Assembly (NCBI GenBank): GCA_020442225.1
Contig: JAGRKR010000352.1
Span: 1-5,143 of the forward strand
DNA length: 5,143 nt
Direction: 5' to 3'
Origin: Hyphomicrobiaceae bacterium
GTDB lineage: Bacteria; Pseudomonadota; Alphaproteobacteria; Rhizobiales; Hyphomicrobiaceae
Shown here: positions 1 to 5,143 of the stretch, piece after piece
Numbering within the stretch: the stretch's first letter is position 1
How the letters are laid out: each line of letters starts with the position of its first letter
The notes under the pieces: generated by a model
Told to the model about the DNA's origin: nothing
The model's database searches: none
What the model saw: only the letters and a program-made list of their open reading frames with translations
Position numbers and translations under genes: made by a program

Positions 1-297
1 CAGCAGATGCTCGCCATCGCCCGCTGCCTCGTCATGAAGCCAACCCTCATCATGCTCGACGAGCCGACGGAAGGCATCATGCCCCGCCTCGTCAGCGACA
101 TTCGCCGCCAGATCGCCGAGATCGCCCAACGCGGCATCTCCGTCCTGCTGGTCGAGCAGAACCTGCGGACGGCGCTGAGGCTCGCCTCCCGCGTCTATCT
201 GATGGAGCGCGGGGTCATCGTGCACGAGGCCACGTCCGAGGCGTTGCGTGCCGATCCCACAACTATCCACCGCTACCTAGGCGTAGCCCTGTCCTGA
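1..297 (+). CDS. ABC transporter ATP-binding protein, LivF-type (C-terminal part; 5' end outside window)
   Basis: The reading frame is open from the first base, so only the last 98 residues are present. They begin just after where the ABC signature (LSGGQ) would lie: QQMLAIARCLV is the usual continuation. The Walker B and D-loop region is LIMLDEPTEGIMP, followed by the switch region VLLVEQN, where Gln stands in the His position as is normal for LivF-type ATPases. The C-terminus (YLMERGVIVHEA, then a short tail ending RYLGVALS) is also typical. The protein would power import by a hydrophobic/branched-chain amino acid or amide (HAAT) family transporter at the inner membrane. PTEG in place of the common PSLG occurs in UrtE-like and several other HAAT ATPases, so it does not fix the substrate. 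The next gene, 22 bp downstream on the same strand, encodes the binding protein, which supports a shared operon. Family assignment is secure; the transported compound is unknown. Confidence 0.93.
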   Translation, partial: QQMLAIARCLVMKPTLIMLDEPTEGIMPRLVSDIRRQIAEIAQRGISVLLVEQNLRTALRLASRVYLMERGVIVHEATSEALRADPTTIHRYLGVALS

Positions 298-307
298 GCG
301 TAGCCAG

Positions 308-313
308 AAGGAG
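308..313 (+). promoter_or_regulatory. Shine-Dalgarno sequence of the substrate-binding protein gene
   Basis: AAGGAG lies 6 bases before the ATG at 320. It decides the start: the later in-frame ATG at 422, just before the twin-arginine motif, has no comparable purine run upstream. Confidence 0.8.
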
Positions 314-319
314 ACGACG

Positions 320-1693
320 ATGACGAAGTCGACGAGTGGACCACGAAAGCCCAACGGCTCGCGCAAGCGCGCCAGTGACACCGTCACGACCGGGAAAACC
401 GGATCGGCCGTGAAGTCGGGCATGAACCGGCGCAGCTTCCTCGCCCACGCGCTTGCCGGCGGTGCGGCGGCCGGCACGGCCTATCTCGGGCTCGGCCGGG
501 ACATGTACGCCTTCGCGCAAGCGAGCGGCCCCATCAAGATCGGCCACCACTGCGAGCTGACCGGGGGCTTCGCCTCCTGGGGCTACTGGCACGACAAGTG
601 CGCCAAGGCCGCCGTCAAGGTGATCAACGAATCGGGCGGCATCGCCAAACGCAAGGTCGAGCTGCTGACAGAGGACACCGAATCCAACCCCGCGACCGGC
701 GCCCGGAAGCTGCGCTCGCTCATCCAGCGCGGCGGTGCCTCGTTCATCACGGGCTCGGTGCACTCCGGCATCATGCTGGCGTCGATCCCCGTCGCGACCG
801 AGCTCAAGACGGTCTACTTCTCGACCGGCGAGGCCACCGAGGCGACCGGTGCGAAGGGCACCCGCTACAGCTTCCGCACCGGCACCGACACCTACGCCCT
901 GGCGGCGGCAGGTGCACCGTGGGCCTACCAGAACCTCGGCAAGACCTGGACCATCATCTCGCCGGACTATGCCTGGGGTCACAGCCACTACAAGGAGCAC
1001 AAGGCCGTCATCGAGCGTCTCGGCGGCAAGGTGCATCCCCCCATCTTCGTCCCGCTCGACGCCAAGGATCTCGTGCCCTATCTGGCCAAGATCCCGCAGG
1101 ACACGCAGGTGCTCTTCTCGGTGTTCTTCGGAGCGCTCTCCATCGCCTTCTATACCCAGGCCAAGAGCATGGGTCTGGAGAAGACCATGAAGATGTACTC
1201 GGTCTCGGGCACCGTCGAGGCCATCGCACCGGCCGACCTGAAGGGCGCCTGCGAAGGCGTCTACGTGGTCGAGAACTTCCCGCGCATGGTGAAGTACAAG
1301 GACGACAAGGCGCACCGCGACTTCATCAAGCTGCTCGGCACCGACGACGTGCACGCGCGCGAGGCCGGCTCCAAGCGGGTCAACGCCAAGAGCCATTCCT
1401 GGCAGAGCTACGAGAACATCTTCGCGTTGAAGCAGGCGATCGAGGCGTCCGGCTGGAAAACCAAGAAGGACGACAAGGGCGTGATCGAAGCGCTCGAAGG
1501 CTTGCAGATGCCGAACTCGGTCGGCCATCCCCAAGGCGCCAAGCTGCTCCGCAAGGAAGACCACAGCGGCATGATCGACTGCTACATCAGCCGGATCGAA
1601 AACAATGAGTTCCACGTCAAAAAGCGCGTCTCCAAGGAGGAGCTGATGGCCGAGCTCAAGCCGCGCTTCGACCTCTCGAAGAAGGCGCTCTGA
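320..1693 (+). CDS. ABC transporter periplasmic substrate-binding protein, LivK/HAAT family, Tat-type leader
   Basis: A 457-residue type I periplasmic binding protein (Peripla_BP_6/LivK-like). It should capture a small amino-acid-, amide- or organic-acid-like ligand and deliver it to the transporter whose ATPase ends just upstream. Residues 36-41 (NRRSFL) followed by a small hydrophobic Ala/Gly-rich segment (about 42-58) form a twin-arginine leader; AFAQA near 64-68 is a plausible signal peptidase site. The mature protein opens with PIKIGHHCELTGGFASWG, the usual first strand and ligand loop, then GGIAKRKVELLTEDTESNP, the segment leading to the hinge, and IISPDYAWGHSH in the second lobe. A Ser/Thr/Lys/Arg-rich stretch of 34 residues precedes the Tat motif, making an unusually long n-region. 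If translation began at the ATG at 422 the leader would be ordinary, but the Shine-Dalgarno sequence favours 320. Length is slightly above the roughly 400 residues usual for the family. I cannot name the ligand. Confidence 0.92.
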   Translation: MTKSTSGPRKPNGSRKRASDTVTTGKTGSAVKSGMNRRSFLAHALAGGAAAGTAYLGLGRDMYAFAQASGPIKIGHHCELTGGFASWGYWHDKCAKAAVKVINESGGIAKRKVELLTEDTESNPATGARKLRSLIQRGGASFITGSVHSGIMLASIPVATELKTVYFSTGEATEATGAKGTRYSFRTGTDTYALAAAGAPWAYQNLGKTWTIISPDYAWGHSHYKEHKAVIERLGGKVHPPIFVPLDAKDLVPYLAKIPQDTQVLFSVFFGALSIAFYTQAKSMGLEKTMKMYSVSGTVEAIAPADLKGACEGVYVVENFPRMVKYKDDKAHRDFIKLLGTDDVHAREAGSKRVNAKSHSWQSYENIFALKQAIEASGWKTKKDDKGVIEALEGLQMPNSVGHPQGAKLLRKEDHSGMIDCYISRIENNEFHVKKRVSKEELMAELKPRFDLSKKAL

Positions 1694-1708
1694 CCGTCGC
1701 GCGAAAAC

Positions 1709-1738
1709 CCGGGGCGGCGCTTCACCGGCGCCCCCCGG
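1709..1738 (+). terminator. GC-rich hairpin after the binding-protein gene, terminator-like but without a U-tract
   Basis: The stem starts 15 bases after the stop codon. CCGGGG (1709-1714) pairs with CCCCGG (1733-1738), C1715 is bulged, and GGCGC (1716-1720) pairs with GCGCC (1728-1732), leaving a 7-base loop. That is 11 G-C pairs. No run of T follows (the next bases are ACCTCGCCTCCC), so it is not a classic intrinsic terminator. It may act with Rho, or protect the 3' end of the transporter mRNA. It marks the boundary between the transporter and polyamine-type genes. Confidence 0.5.
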
Positions 1739-1787
1739 ACCTCGCCTCCCGGCCCCCCTCAAACGGCGCCGGCAACGACCATCAGCG

Positions 1788-1820
1788 AATTTTTATCCCT
1801 CGTTTAGGATTTCCCTTTAC
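1788..1820 (+). promoter_or_regulatory. AT-rich patch, probable promoter region of the decarboxylase-ureohydrolase unit
   Basis: This is the clearest AT-rich interval of the intergenic region, starting with AATTTTTAT (1788-1796) and continuing through TTTAGGATTTCCCTTTAC (1803-1820) in otherwise very GC-rich DNA. It lies about 100-130 bp before the likely decarboxylase start and after the hairpin, which is where a promoter would be expected. I see no good match to a sigma-70 -35/-10 pair, so exact elements are not assigned. Confidence 0.3.
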
Positions 1821-1847
1821 ATGGGGGGAGATTGACCCCATATGGGG
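1821..1847. repeat. Clustered inverted repeats ATGGGG / CCCCAT / ATGGGG with a perfect 12-bp palindrome
   Basis: ATGGGG occurs at 1821-1826 and 1842-1847, with CCCCAT at 1836-1841 between them. The second pair forms the perfect palindrome CCCCATATGGGG (1836-1847). The central CCCCAT could alternatively pair with the upstream ATGGGG across a 9-base loop. Position just downstream of the AT-rich patch and about 70 bp before the decarboxylase start suits an operator for a dimeric regulator, or an RNA element with two alternative pairings. Neither role is shown. Confidence 0.45.
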
Positions 1848-1884
1848 CGCTCGCAAGGCGGACTCTGCTGGTTCTAGCACGCCT

Positions 1885-1907
1885 CGGAACAACGTTCTGG
1901 TGGAGGT
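1885..1907 (+). promoter_or_regulatory. Shine-Dalgarno of the decarboxylase gene with an adjoining small hairpin
   Basis: TGGAGGT (1901-1907) lies 8 bases before the ATG at 1916 and fixes that start. Directly before it, CGGAAC (1885-1890) can pair with GTTCTG (1894-1899) through an AAC loop, with one G-U pair. The hairpin ends two bases from the Shine-Dalgarno and leaves it single-stranded. The Shine-Dalgarno is well supported; any role of the hairpin is speculative. Confidence 0.6.
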
Positions 1908-1915
1908 CCCATGAA

Positions 1916-3109
1916 ATGGACAAACACAGGTCTGCGGCGGCACTGATCCGCTCCCGTAAGCCCAACCATCCGGTCATCGGCCTCAGGCCCCATGCGGCCT
2001 ATCGGGCAGCCCGATGGTTTCTCGACAATTTCCCTGGTGAAGTTGCGTACGCCTACAAGGCGAACGACAGCTCCTTTCTGCTTGGCGCGCTCTATGGCGC
2101 CGGCATCCGTCACTTCGATGTCGCATCGATGGCGGAGGTGGAGGCTGCGTCGCACATCAAGGGCGCGCATCTGCATTTCATGAACCCGGTGAAGCCGAGG
2201 CATGCCATTCGGCGCGCGTACTTCGAGTTCGGCGTGCGCACCTTCGCGCTCGACTGCGAGCAGGAGCTTCGCAAGATCCTCGAAGAGACGGATCACGCGA
2301 AGGATCTGGCGCTGTGCGTGCGGATTGCACCGCCGGCCGGTAACGCCGTCATGCCGCTCAGCGGCAAGTACGGGGTCTCCGGCGCGGAGGCGGCAGAACT
2401 CCTGCGCACGACGCGTCAGGTGGCGGACGAACTCGGCGTCACGTTCCATGTCGGCTCGCAGACCACTGCGCCGGATGCCTACGTGCGTGCGCTCGAGATG
2501 GTCCACCGGCTCATCGTCGAGGCCGGGGTCGTGGTCGACATCGTCGATGTCGGCGGCGGCTTCCCGTCGCGCTACCTCGATTCCGAGCCGGCGCCGCTCA
2601 AGGCGTTCACCGATACCATCGCTCAGGCTGTCGAGCGCATGGCCATCGGCGAGCACTGCCGCATCTTCTGCGAGCCGGGTCGCGCGCTTGCGGCCGAGGC
2701 CGAGTCGCTGATCGTGAAGGTCGATGCCCGTCGCGGCAACGAGCTTTTCATCAATGACGGAGCCTACGGCGTGCTGTTCGACTCTGCCGTGTTCGGCGTG
2801 GCGCCTCCTGCGCGCCAGGTCGGGACCGAGCAGACCGGCGGCGGCAAGCTCGAGGCCTTCTCGTTGTGGGGTCCCACGTGCGACAGTTTCGATCGCATGA
2901 AGGGACCGTTCCTCCTGCCGGCCTCGATTGCGGAGGGGGACTACATCGAGTTCGGCAACGTCGGCGCCTACGGTCGCGTGCTGGCCAGCCGCTTCAACGG
3001 CTTCGGCAACTACGAGGAGGTCGTTCTGCTCGACGAGCCGATGACTTCGCTCTACGCCGAGACCAGCAACGTCACGCCGTTCCCCGGCGTGGTCCGCAAC
3101 CACGGCTGA
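1916..3109 (+). CDS. Fold-type III PLP-dependent decarboxylase, ornithine/arginine/diaminopimelate decarboxylase superfamily
   Basis: A 397-residue cytoplasmic alanine-racemase-fold decarboxylase. The sequence shows the PLP lysine motif YAYKAN (Lys48), HVGSQ (179-183), the glycine-rich phosphate loop DVGGGFP (211-217), EPGR (253-256), and the catalytic-site motif WGPTCDSFDR with Cys322-Asp323, which in characterised ornithine decarboxylases comes from the partner subunit of the dimer. GAY at 350-352 gives the conserved PLP-phosphate Tyr. These fit a basic amino acid decarboxylase making putrescine or a related amine. The segment after NDGAYG (280-285) reads VLFDSAVFGVAPP; by recalled alignment the Asp that contacts the substrate's distal amine in ornithine decarboxylase (mouse Asp332) is not at its usual position. 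Ornithine decarboxylase is therefore only one option; arginine or another amino acid is possible. An in-frame TTG at 1832 was rejected as the start because it lacks a ribosome site. The ureohydrolase gene follows after 19 bp. Confidence 0.88.
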   Translation: MDKHRSAAALIRSRKPNHPVIGLRPHAAYRAARWFLDNFPGEVAYAYKANDSSFLLGALYGAGIRHFDVASMAEVEAASHIKGAHLHFMNPVKPRHAIRRAYFEFGVRTFALDCEQELRKILEETDHAKDLALCVRIAPPAGNAVMPLSGKYGVSGAEAAELLRTTRQVADELGVTFHVGSQTTAPDAYVRALEMVHRLIVEAGVVVDIVDVGGGFPSRYLDSEPAPLKAFTDTIAQAVERMAIGEHCRIFCEPGRALAAEAESLIVKVDARRGNELFINDGAYGVLFDSAVFGVAPPARQVGTEQTGGGKLEAFSLWGPTCDSFDRMKGPFLLPASIAEGDYIEFGNVGAYGRVLASRFNGFGNYEEVVLLDEPMTSLYAETSNVTPFPGVVRNHG

Positions 3110-3128
3110 ACGCGGCGGCGAGGTGCCC

Positions 3129-4043
3129 ATGGTGACGAAACCGGCCCTCGCCTACGAGCCTGCCGAGAGAGCGTTCCTCGATCCGACCCGCGCAGATGCC
3201 CGTGACCCGGGCTCTGCGCGGGCGGTCGTGGTGCCGTTCGGGCTCGAGGCATCCGTGAGCTATGGCGGTGGCACCGCGGCGGGACCTGCGGCCCTCATCG
3301 CGGCGAGCCAGCAGCTCGAGCTGTTCGACGAGGAATTCTGGCGCGAGCCGTACCGCGATTATGGCGTGGCGACGCTGGTGGCGCCGACCATCGCCCAACC
3401 CATCGAGGCCGCGCTCCACCAGCTGTCCGATCTTGTCGAGCGGATCGTCGAGGACGGCCGTTTCCCTCTGGTCATCGGCGGCGAGCACTCCCTGACGCCC
3501 GGCGCCATGGCGCCCTTCGCCGCCAGCTATCACGACCTCGTCGTTCTCCAGCTCGACGCTCACGCGGATCTGCGCGACGGCTACCTCGGCGAGCACAATT
3601 CCCATGCGGCTGCCATGCGGCGCGTGCTCGACCACGAGCACGTCGAGTTGATGGCGGTCGGCATCCGCGCGATCTCGGCCGAGGAGATCCCGTTCCTCGA
3701 GGCGAACCGGCATCGCATCCGGACCCACTGGGGCAAGGACCGCAGGCGCTGGGACATTCCGGCGATGCTGGCGCCGCTGGCGGGCCGGCGCGTCTACGTG
3801 ACCGTGGACATCGACGCGCTCGACAGCGCCGTCATGCCGGCGACGGGGACGCCCGAGCCGGGCGGCCTGAGCTTCGACGACGCGCTCGACATCTTGCGCG
3901 AGGTCGGCCGCATCGCCAACGTCGTCGGCGCCGACATCGTCGAGCTCGCGCCGTTGCCGGGCCTGCATGCTCCCGATTTCACCGCGGCAAAGCTCGCCTA
4001 CAAGCTGCTCTCCTATGTTCTCGCGCGACCGCCGGCGGCCTGA
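3129..4043 (+). CDS. speB: Agmatinase-family ureohydrolase (arginase/agmatinase/formiminoglutamase superfamily)
   Basis: A 304-residue binuclear manganese hydrolase that splits a guanidino compound into an amine plus urea; agmatine to putrescine is the likeliest reaction. All metal-binding motifs are visible: GGEHS (117-121, ligand His120), LDAHADLRD (142-150, ligands Asp143, His145, Asp147) and VDIDALD (226-232, ligands Asp227 and Asp229), followed by MPATGTPEPGGL. VVGADIVELAPL near the C-terminus is also characteristic. GGEHS rather than GGDHS, together with HADLRD and a following NSHAAAMRR, resembles the archaeal/Gram-positive-style agmatinases more than E. coli SpeB (from memory). Length is normal (about 300). 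The start is ATG 3129 with GAGG at 3120-3123, five bases upstream; GTG 3123 and GTG 3132 are alternatives. It lies 19 bp after the decarboxylase gene and is probably cotranscribed. Agmatinase is inferred; guanidinobutyrase or another ureohydrolase activity cannot be excluded. Confidence 0.88.
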   Translation: MVTKPALAYEPAERAFLDPTRADARDPGSARAVVVPFGLEASVSYGGGTAAGPAALIAASQQLELFDEEFWREPYRDYGVATLVAPTIAQPIEAALHQLSDLVERIVEDGRFPLVIGGEHSLTPGAMAPFAASYHDLVVLQLDAHADLRDGYLGEHNSHAAAMRRVLDHEHVELMAVGIRAISAEEIPFLEANRHRIRTHWGKDRRRWDIPAMLAPLAGRRVYVTVDIDALDSAVMPATGTPEPGGLSFDDALDILREVGRIANVVGADIVELAPLPGLHAPDFTAAKLAYKLLSYVLARPPAA

Positions 4044-4051
4044 GATCAGCC

Positions 4052-4774
4052 TCACGTCCGCATCGAGAAGGGCGTGAAGTCGGTGTCGCGATCGTAGTAG
4101 TCCTCCTGCTCCGCGCGCTTCAGCGCCCCGACGATCTTGTAGGTGACCGGAGTCAGCACGATCTCGACCGTGGTTTTGGCCAGGAACTGCGCAACCATCA
4201 CCGTCGGCAGCAGGTGGTCGGGAATGATTCCGGCGCCATAGAACGCCAGGGGATAGAACAGGGCCGAATCCACCGCCTCGCCGGCGATGGTGGAGCCGAT
4301 GGTGCGGCTCCACAGATGCCGGCCGTTGGTCCACACCTTCATCTTGGCGAGGACGTAGGAGTTGACGAATTCGCCGCAGAAGTAGGCGAACATCGACGCG
4401 GCGGCGATGCGCCAGGTATTGCCGAAGGCGATCTCGTAGGCGGCCTGATTCTTCCAGTCCGGTGCCGGCGGCAGGGCCACCACCACAGTGGACATGATGG
4501 ATGCGAAGATGAGGGCTCCGAAGCCCGCCCATATGACCTTGCGGGCGCGCGCGTAGCCGTAGACCTCCGTCAGGATGTCGCCGAACACGTAGGAGATCGG
4601 GAAGAACAGCACGCCGGCGCCGAAGGTCAGGGCGCCGAAGAGGGGCACATCGAGCTGCGCAATCTTCGCCGGCCCGATCAGGTTCGAGCAGACGAGTACC
4701 ACGACGAACGCCACCATGACCAGGTCATAGTAGCGGTAGTGGCGCACTTTCGGCGCAGGAGATCCCTCGCTCAT
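4052..4774 (-). CDS. yhhQ: YhhQ family queuosine precursor transporter (inner membrane)
   Basis: A 240-residue integral membrane protein of the YhhQ/Vut_1 (formerly DUF165) family, whose characterised member imports the queuosine precursors preQ0/preQ1 for tRNA wobble-base modification. Hydrophobic segments lie at about 16-34, 48-66, 80-101, 120-142, 165-183 and 188-212, giving six helices as usual for the family. Diagnostic stretches are FGDILTEVYGYARARKVIW (64-82), CGEFVNSYVLAKMK (133-146) and GSTIAGEAVDSALFYPLAF (160-178), which carry the conserved acidic and Asn/Ser residues. Length is close to other members. The start is ATG at 4774, preceded by a G-rich stretch rather than a strong Shine-Dalgarno. 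Its stop is only 8 bp from the convergent ureohydrolase stop. No queuosine biosynthesis genes are nearby, which fits a stand-alone salvage transporter. Substrate assignment rests on the family. Confidence 0.9.
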   Translation of the reverse strand: MSEGSPAPKVRHYRYYDLVMVAFVVVLVCSNLIGPAKIAQLDVPLFGALTFGAGVLFFPISYVFGDILTEVYGYARARKVIWAGFGALIFASIMSTVVVALPPAPDWKNQAAYEIAFGNTWRIAAASMFAYFCGEFVNSYVLAKMKVWTNGRHLWSRTIGSTIAGEAVDSALFYPLAFYGAGIIPDHLLPTVMVAQFLAKTTVEIVLTPVTYKIVGALKRAEQEDYYDRDTDFTPFSMRT

Positions 4775-4855
4775 TCGCCCCCCAACCCGCTGCGTGCCGT
4801 TCCCTGCGGATCATGCACCGGGCTTTGCCGGAGGTCGAGCGCTAGCCTCGTCCCG
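4775..4855 (-). other. Intergenic spacer upstream of yhhQ
   Basis: An 81 bp gap between the unknown upstream gene and yhhQ on the same strand. It contains a short imperfect inverted repeat (CCGGGCTTTGCCGG, 4819-4832, plus-strand reading) too weak to call a terminator, and a G-run just before the yhhQ ATG. I see no recognisable promoter and no preQ1 riboswitch pattern. Cotranscription of the two genes is possible. Confidence 0.4.
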
Positions 4856-5143
4856 TCAGCAACGCGCCCCTTCATCCTCGAGGCTCAGGACGGCGGCGAC
4901 GGGAGTCTGGCGCTGGGCGTAGCGGCGGTGCGCCCCGCTCACGATAGAGATCTTACTGCGCAGGGGCATCGCCTTGACCACCTCCGCCGGGCGCGAGACG
5001 TAGAGCTCGGCGTGGAACATGCCCTCGCTCTCCTTGCCACCGGTATCGATGCCCCCCTCGCTCAGCGCCGCGATGACCTTGCGCATCTCCGTCTCGTCCG
5101 CGAAGCGCCGCTGGGCAAAGGTGGCGCCGTCGAACTTCTCCGT
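4856..5143 (-). CDS. Hypothetical protein, C-terminal 95 residues (5' end probably outside window)
   Basis: The frame stays open from the window edge to a TGA at 4856-4858. I do not recognise the family. An ATG at 5086-5084 could start a 76-residue protein, but the 19 codons upstream of it are also open and nearly all end in G or C, like the surrounding genes, and no well-spaced Shine-Dalgarno precedes that ATG (GGAG directly abuts it). I therefore prefer a longer gene cut by the edge. Visible content: a mixed-charge helix-like stretch (FAQRRFADETEMRKVIAALS), a Gly-rich turn (GGIDTGGKESEG), a strand-like HAELYVSR, then KISIVSGAHRRYAQRQTPVA and an acidic tail ending EDEGARC. There is no signal peptide or membrane segment in the visible part, which looks like a small soluble alpha/beta protein. 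It lies 81 bp upstream of yhhQ on the same strand. Confidence 0.6.
   Translation of the reverse strand, partial: TEKFDGATFAQRRFADETEMRKVIAALSEGGIDTGGKESEGMFHAELYVSRPAEVVKAMPLRSKISIVSGAHRRYAQRQTPVAAVLSLEDEGARC

Noticed and set aside
598..1608. Plus-strand open frame of about 336 codons inside the binding-protein gene
   Set aside because: Frame-shifted shadow, extremely Arg/Gln/His-rich and lacking a ribosome site; the overlapping frame is a clear LivK-like protein.
263..1762. Long open frame of about 499 codons on the minus strand, antisense to the binding-protein gene
   Set aside because: It is a shadow of high third-position GC in the plus-strand gene; its composition is Arg/Gly/Val/Leu/His-rich with no recognisable motif, while the opposite strand encodes a clear family member.
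1832..1837. TTGACC as a sigma-70 -35 box
   Set aside because: No AT-rich -10-like hexamer lies 16-18 bp downstream; the sequence there is GC-rich (around CGCAAGGCGGACTC).
1832..1915. N-terminal extension of the decarboxylase from an in-frame TTG at 1832
   Set aside because: It has no Shine-Dalgarno and would bury the palindrome inside coding sequence. The extra 28 residues are not needed for the fold, and the ATG at 1916 has a good TGGAGGT upstream.
1911..1946. Micro-ORF starting at ATG 1911, overlapping the decarboxylase start out of frame
   Set aside because: Only 11 codons, ending within the gene, with the Shine-Dalgarno too close (3 bases after TGGAGGT); the ATG at 1916 has the better spacing.
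1874..3130. Open frame of about 418 codons on the minus strand opposite the decarboxylase
   Set aside because: Antisense shadow; the plus strand carries all the decarboxylase motifs and this frame has an Arg/Glu/Asp/His-rich artefact composition.
3072..4532. Open frame of about 486 codons on the minus strand across the ureohydrolase and part of yhhQ
   Set aside because: It runs through two well-supported genes in the wrong frame and has no domain signature, so it is not a fusion protein.
4775..4855. preQ1 riboswitch upstream of yhhQ
   Set aside because: A preQ1 element is often expected before queuosine-related transporters, but the spacer lacks the small stem plus A-rich tail of class I and the 81 bp show no comparable pseudoknot pattern by eye.

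Overview
This is a 5.1 kb, gene-dense, GC-rich stretch that looks chromosomal. Strong G/C preference at third codon positions, a LivF/HAAT-type ABC transporter with a twin-arginine-exported binding protein, and a YhhQ-type queuosine-precursor transporter together suggest an alphaproteobacterium (Hyphomicrobiales or Rhodospirillales-like). That placement is inferred from protein style and not from a marker gene.

Layout. (1) Bases 1-1693, plus strand: the 3' end of a branched-chain amino acid/amide family ABC transporter cluster. It holds the C-terminal end of a LivF-type ATPase, then after 22 bp the complete periplasmic substrate-binding protein with its own strong Shine-Dalgarno sequence and a Tat-type leader. 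A strong GC-rich hairpin follows the stop codon. (2) Bases 1694-1915: a 222 bp intergenic region with the hairpin, an AT-rich patch and a cluster of ATGGGG/CCCCAT inverted repeats, probably carrying the promoter/leader of the next unit. (3) Bases 1916-4043, plus strand: a two-gene unit encoding a fold-type III PLP decarboxylase of the ornithine/diaminopimelate decarboxylase superfamily and, 19 bp later, an agmatinase-family ureohydrolase. (4) Bases 4052-5143, minus strand: convergent genes for a YhhQ-type membrane transporter and, upstream of it, an unrecognised protein cut by the window edge.

How the genes may work together. The decarboxylase and the ureohydrolase are most simply read as a polyamine module. 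Ornithine decarboxylation gives putrescine directly. If the decarboxylase acts on arginine instead, the ureohydrolase would convert the resulting agmatine to putrescine plus urea. The decarboxylase keeps the core catalytic motifs but appears to lack the usual acidic residue in its substrate-specificity segment, so its substrate is the most open question here. The upstream transporter may be unrelated, or may take up a nitrogenous substrate; its ligand cannot be read from the sequence. The minus-strand pair is functionally separate (tRNA queuosine salvage plus an unknown).

I found no RNA genes, CRISPR arrays, insertion sequences, attachment sites or origins. There is no convincing evidence of a wholly new system; the decarboxylase-ureohydrolase pair is the best candidate for unusual biochemistry.
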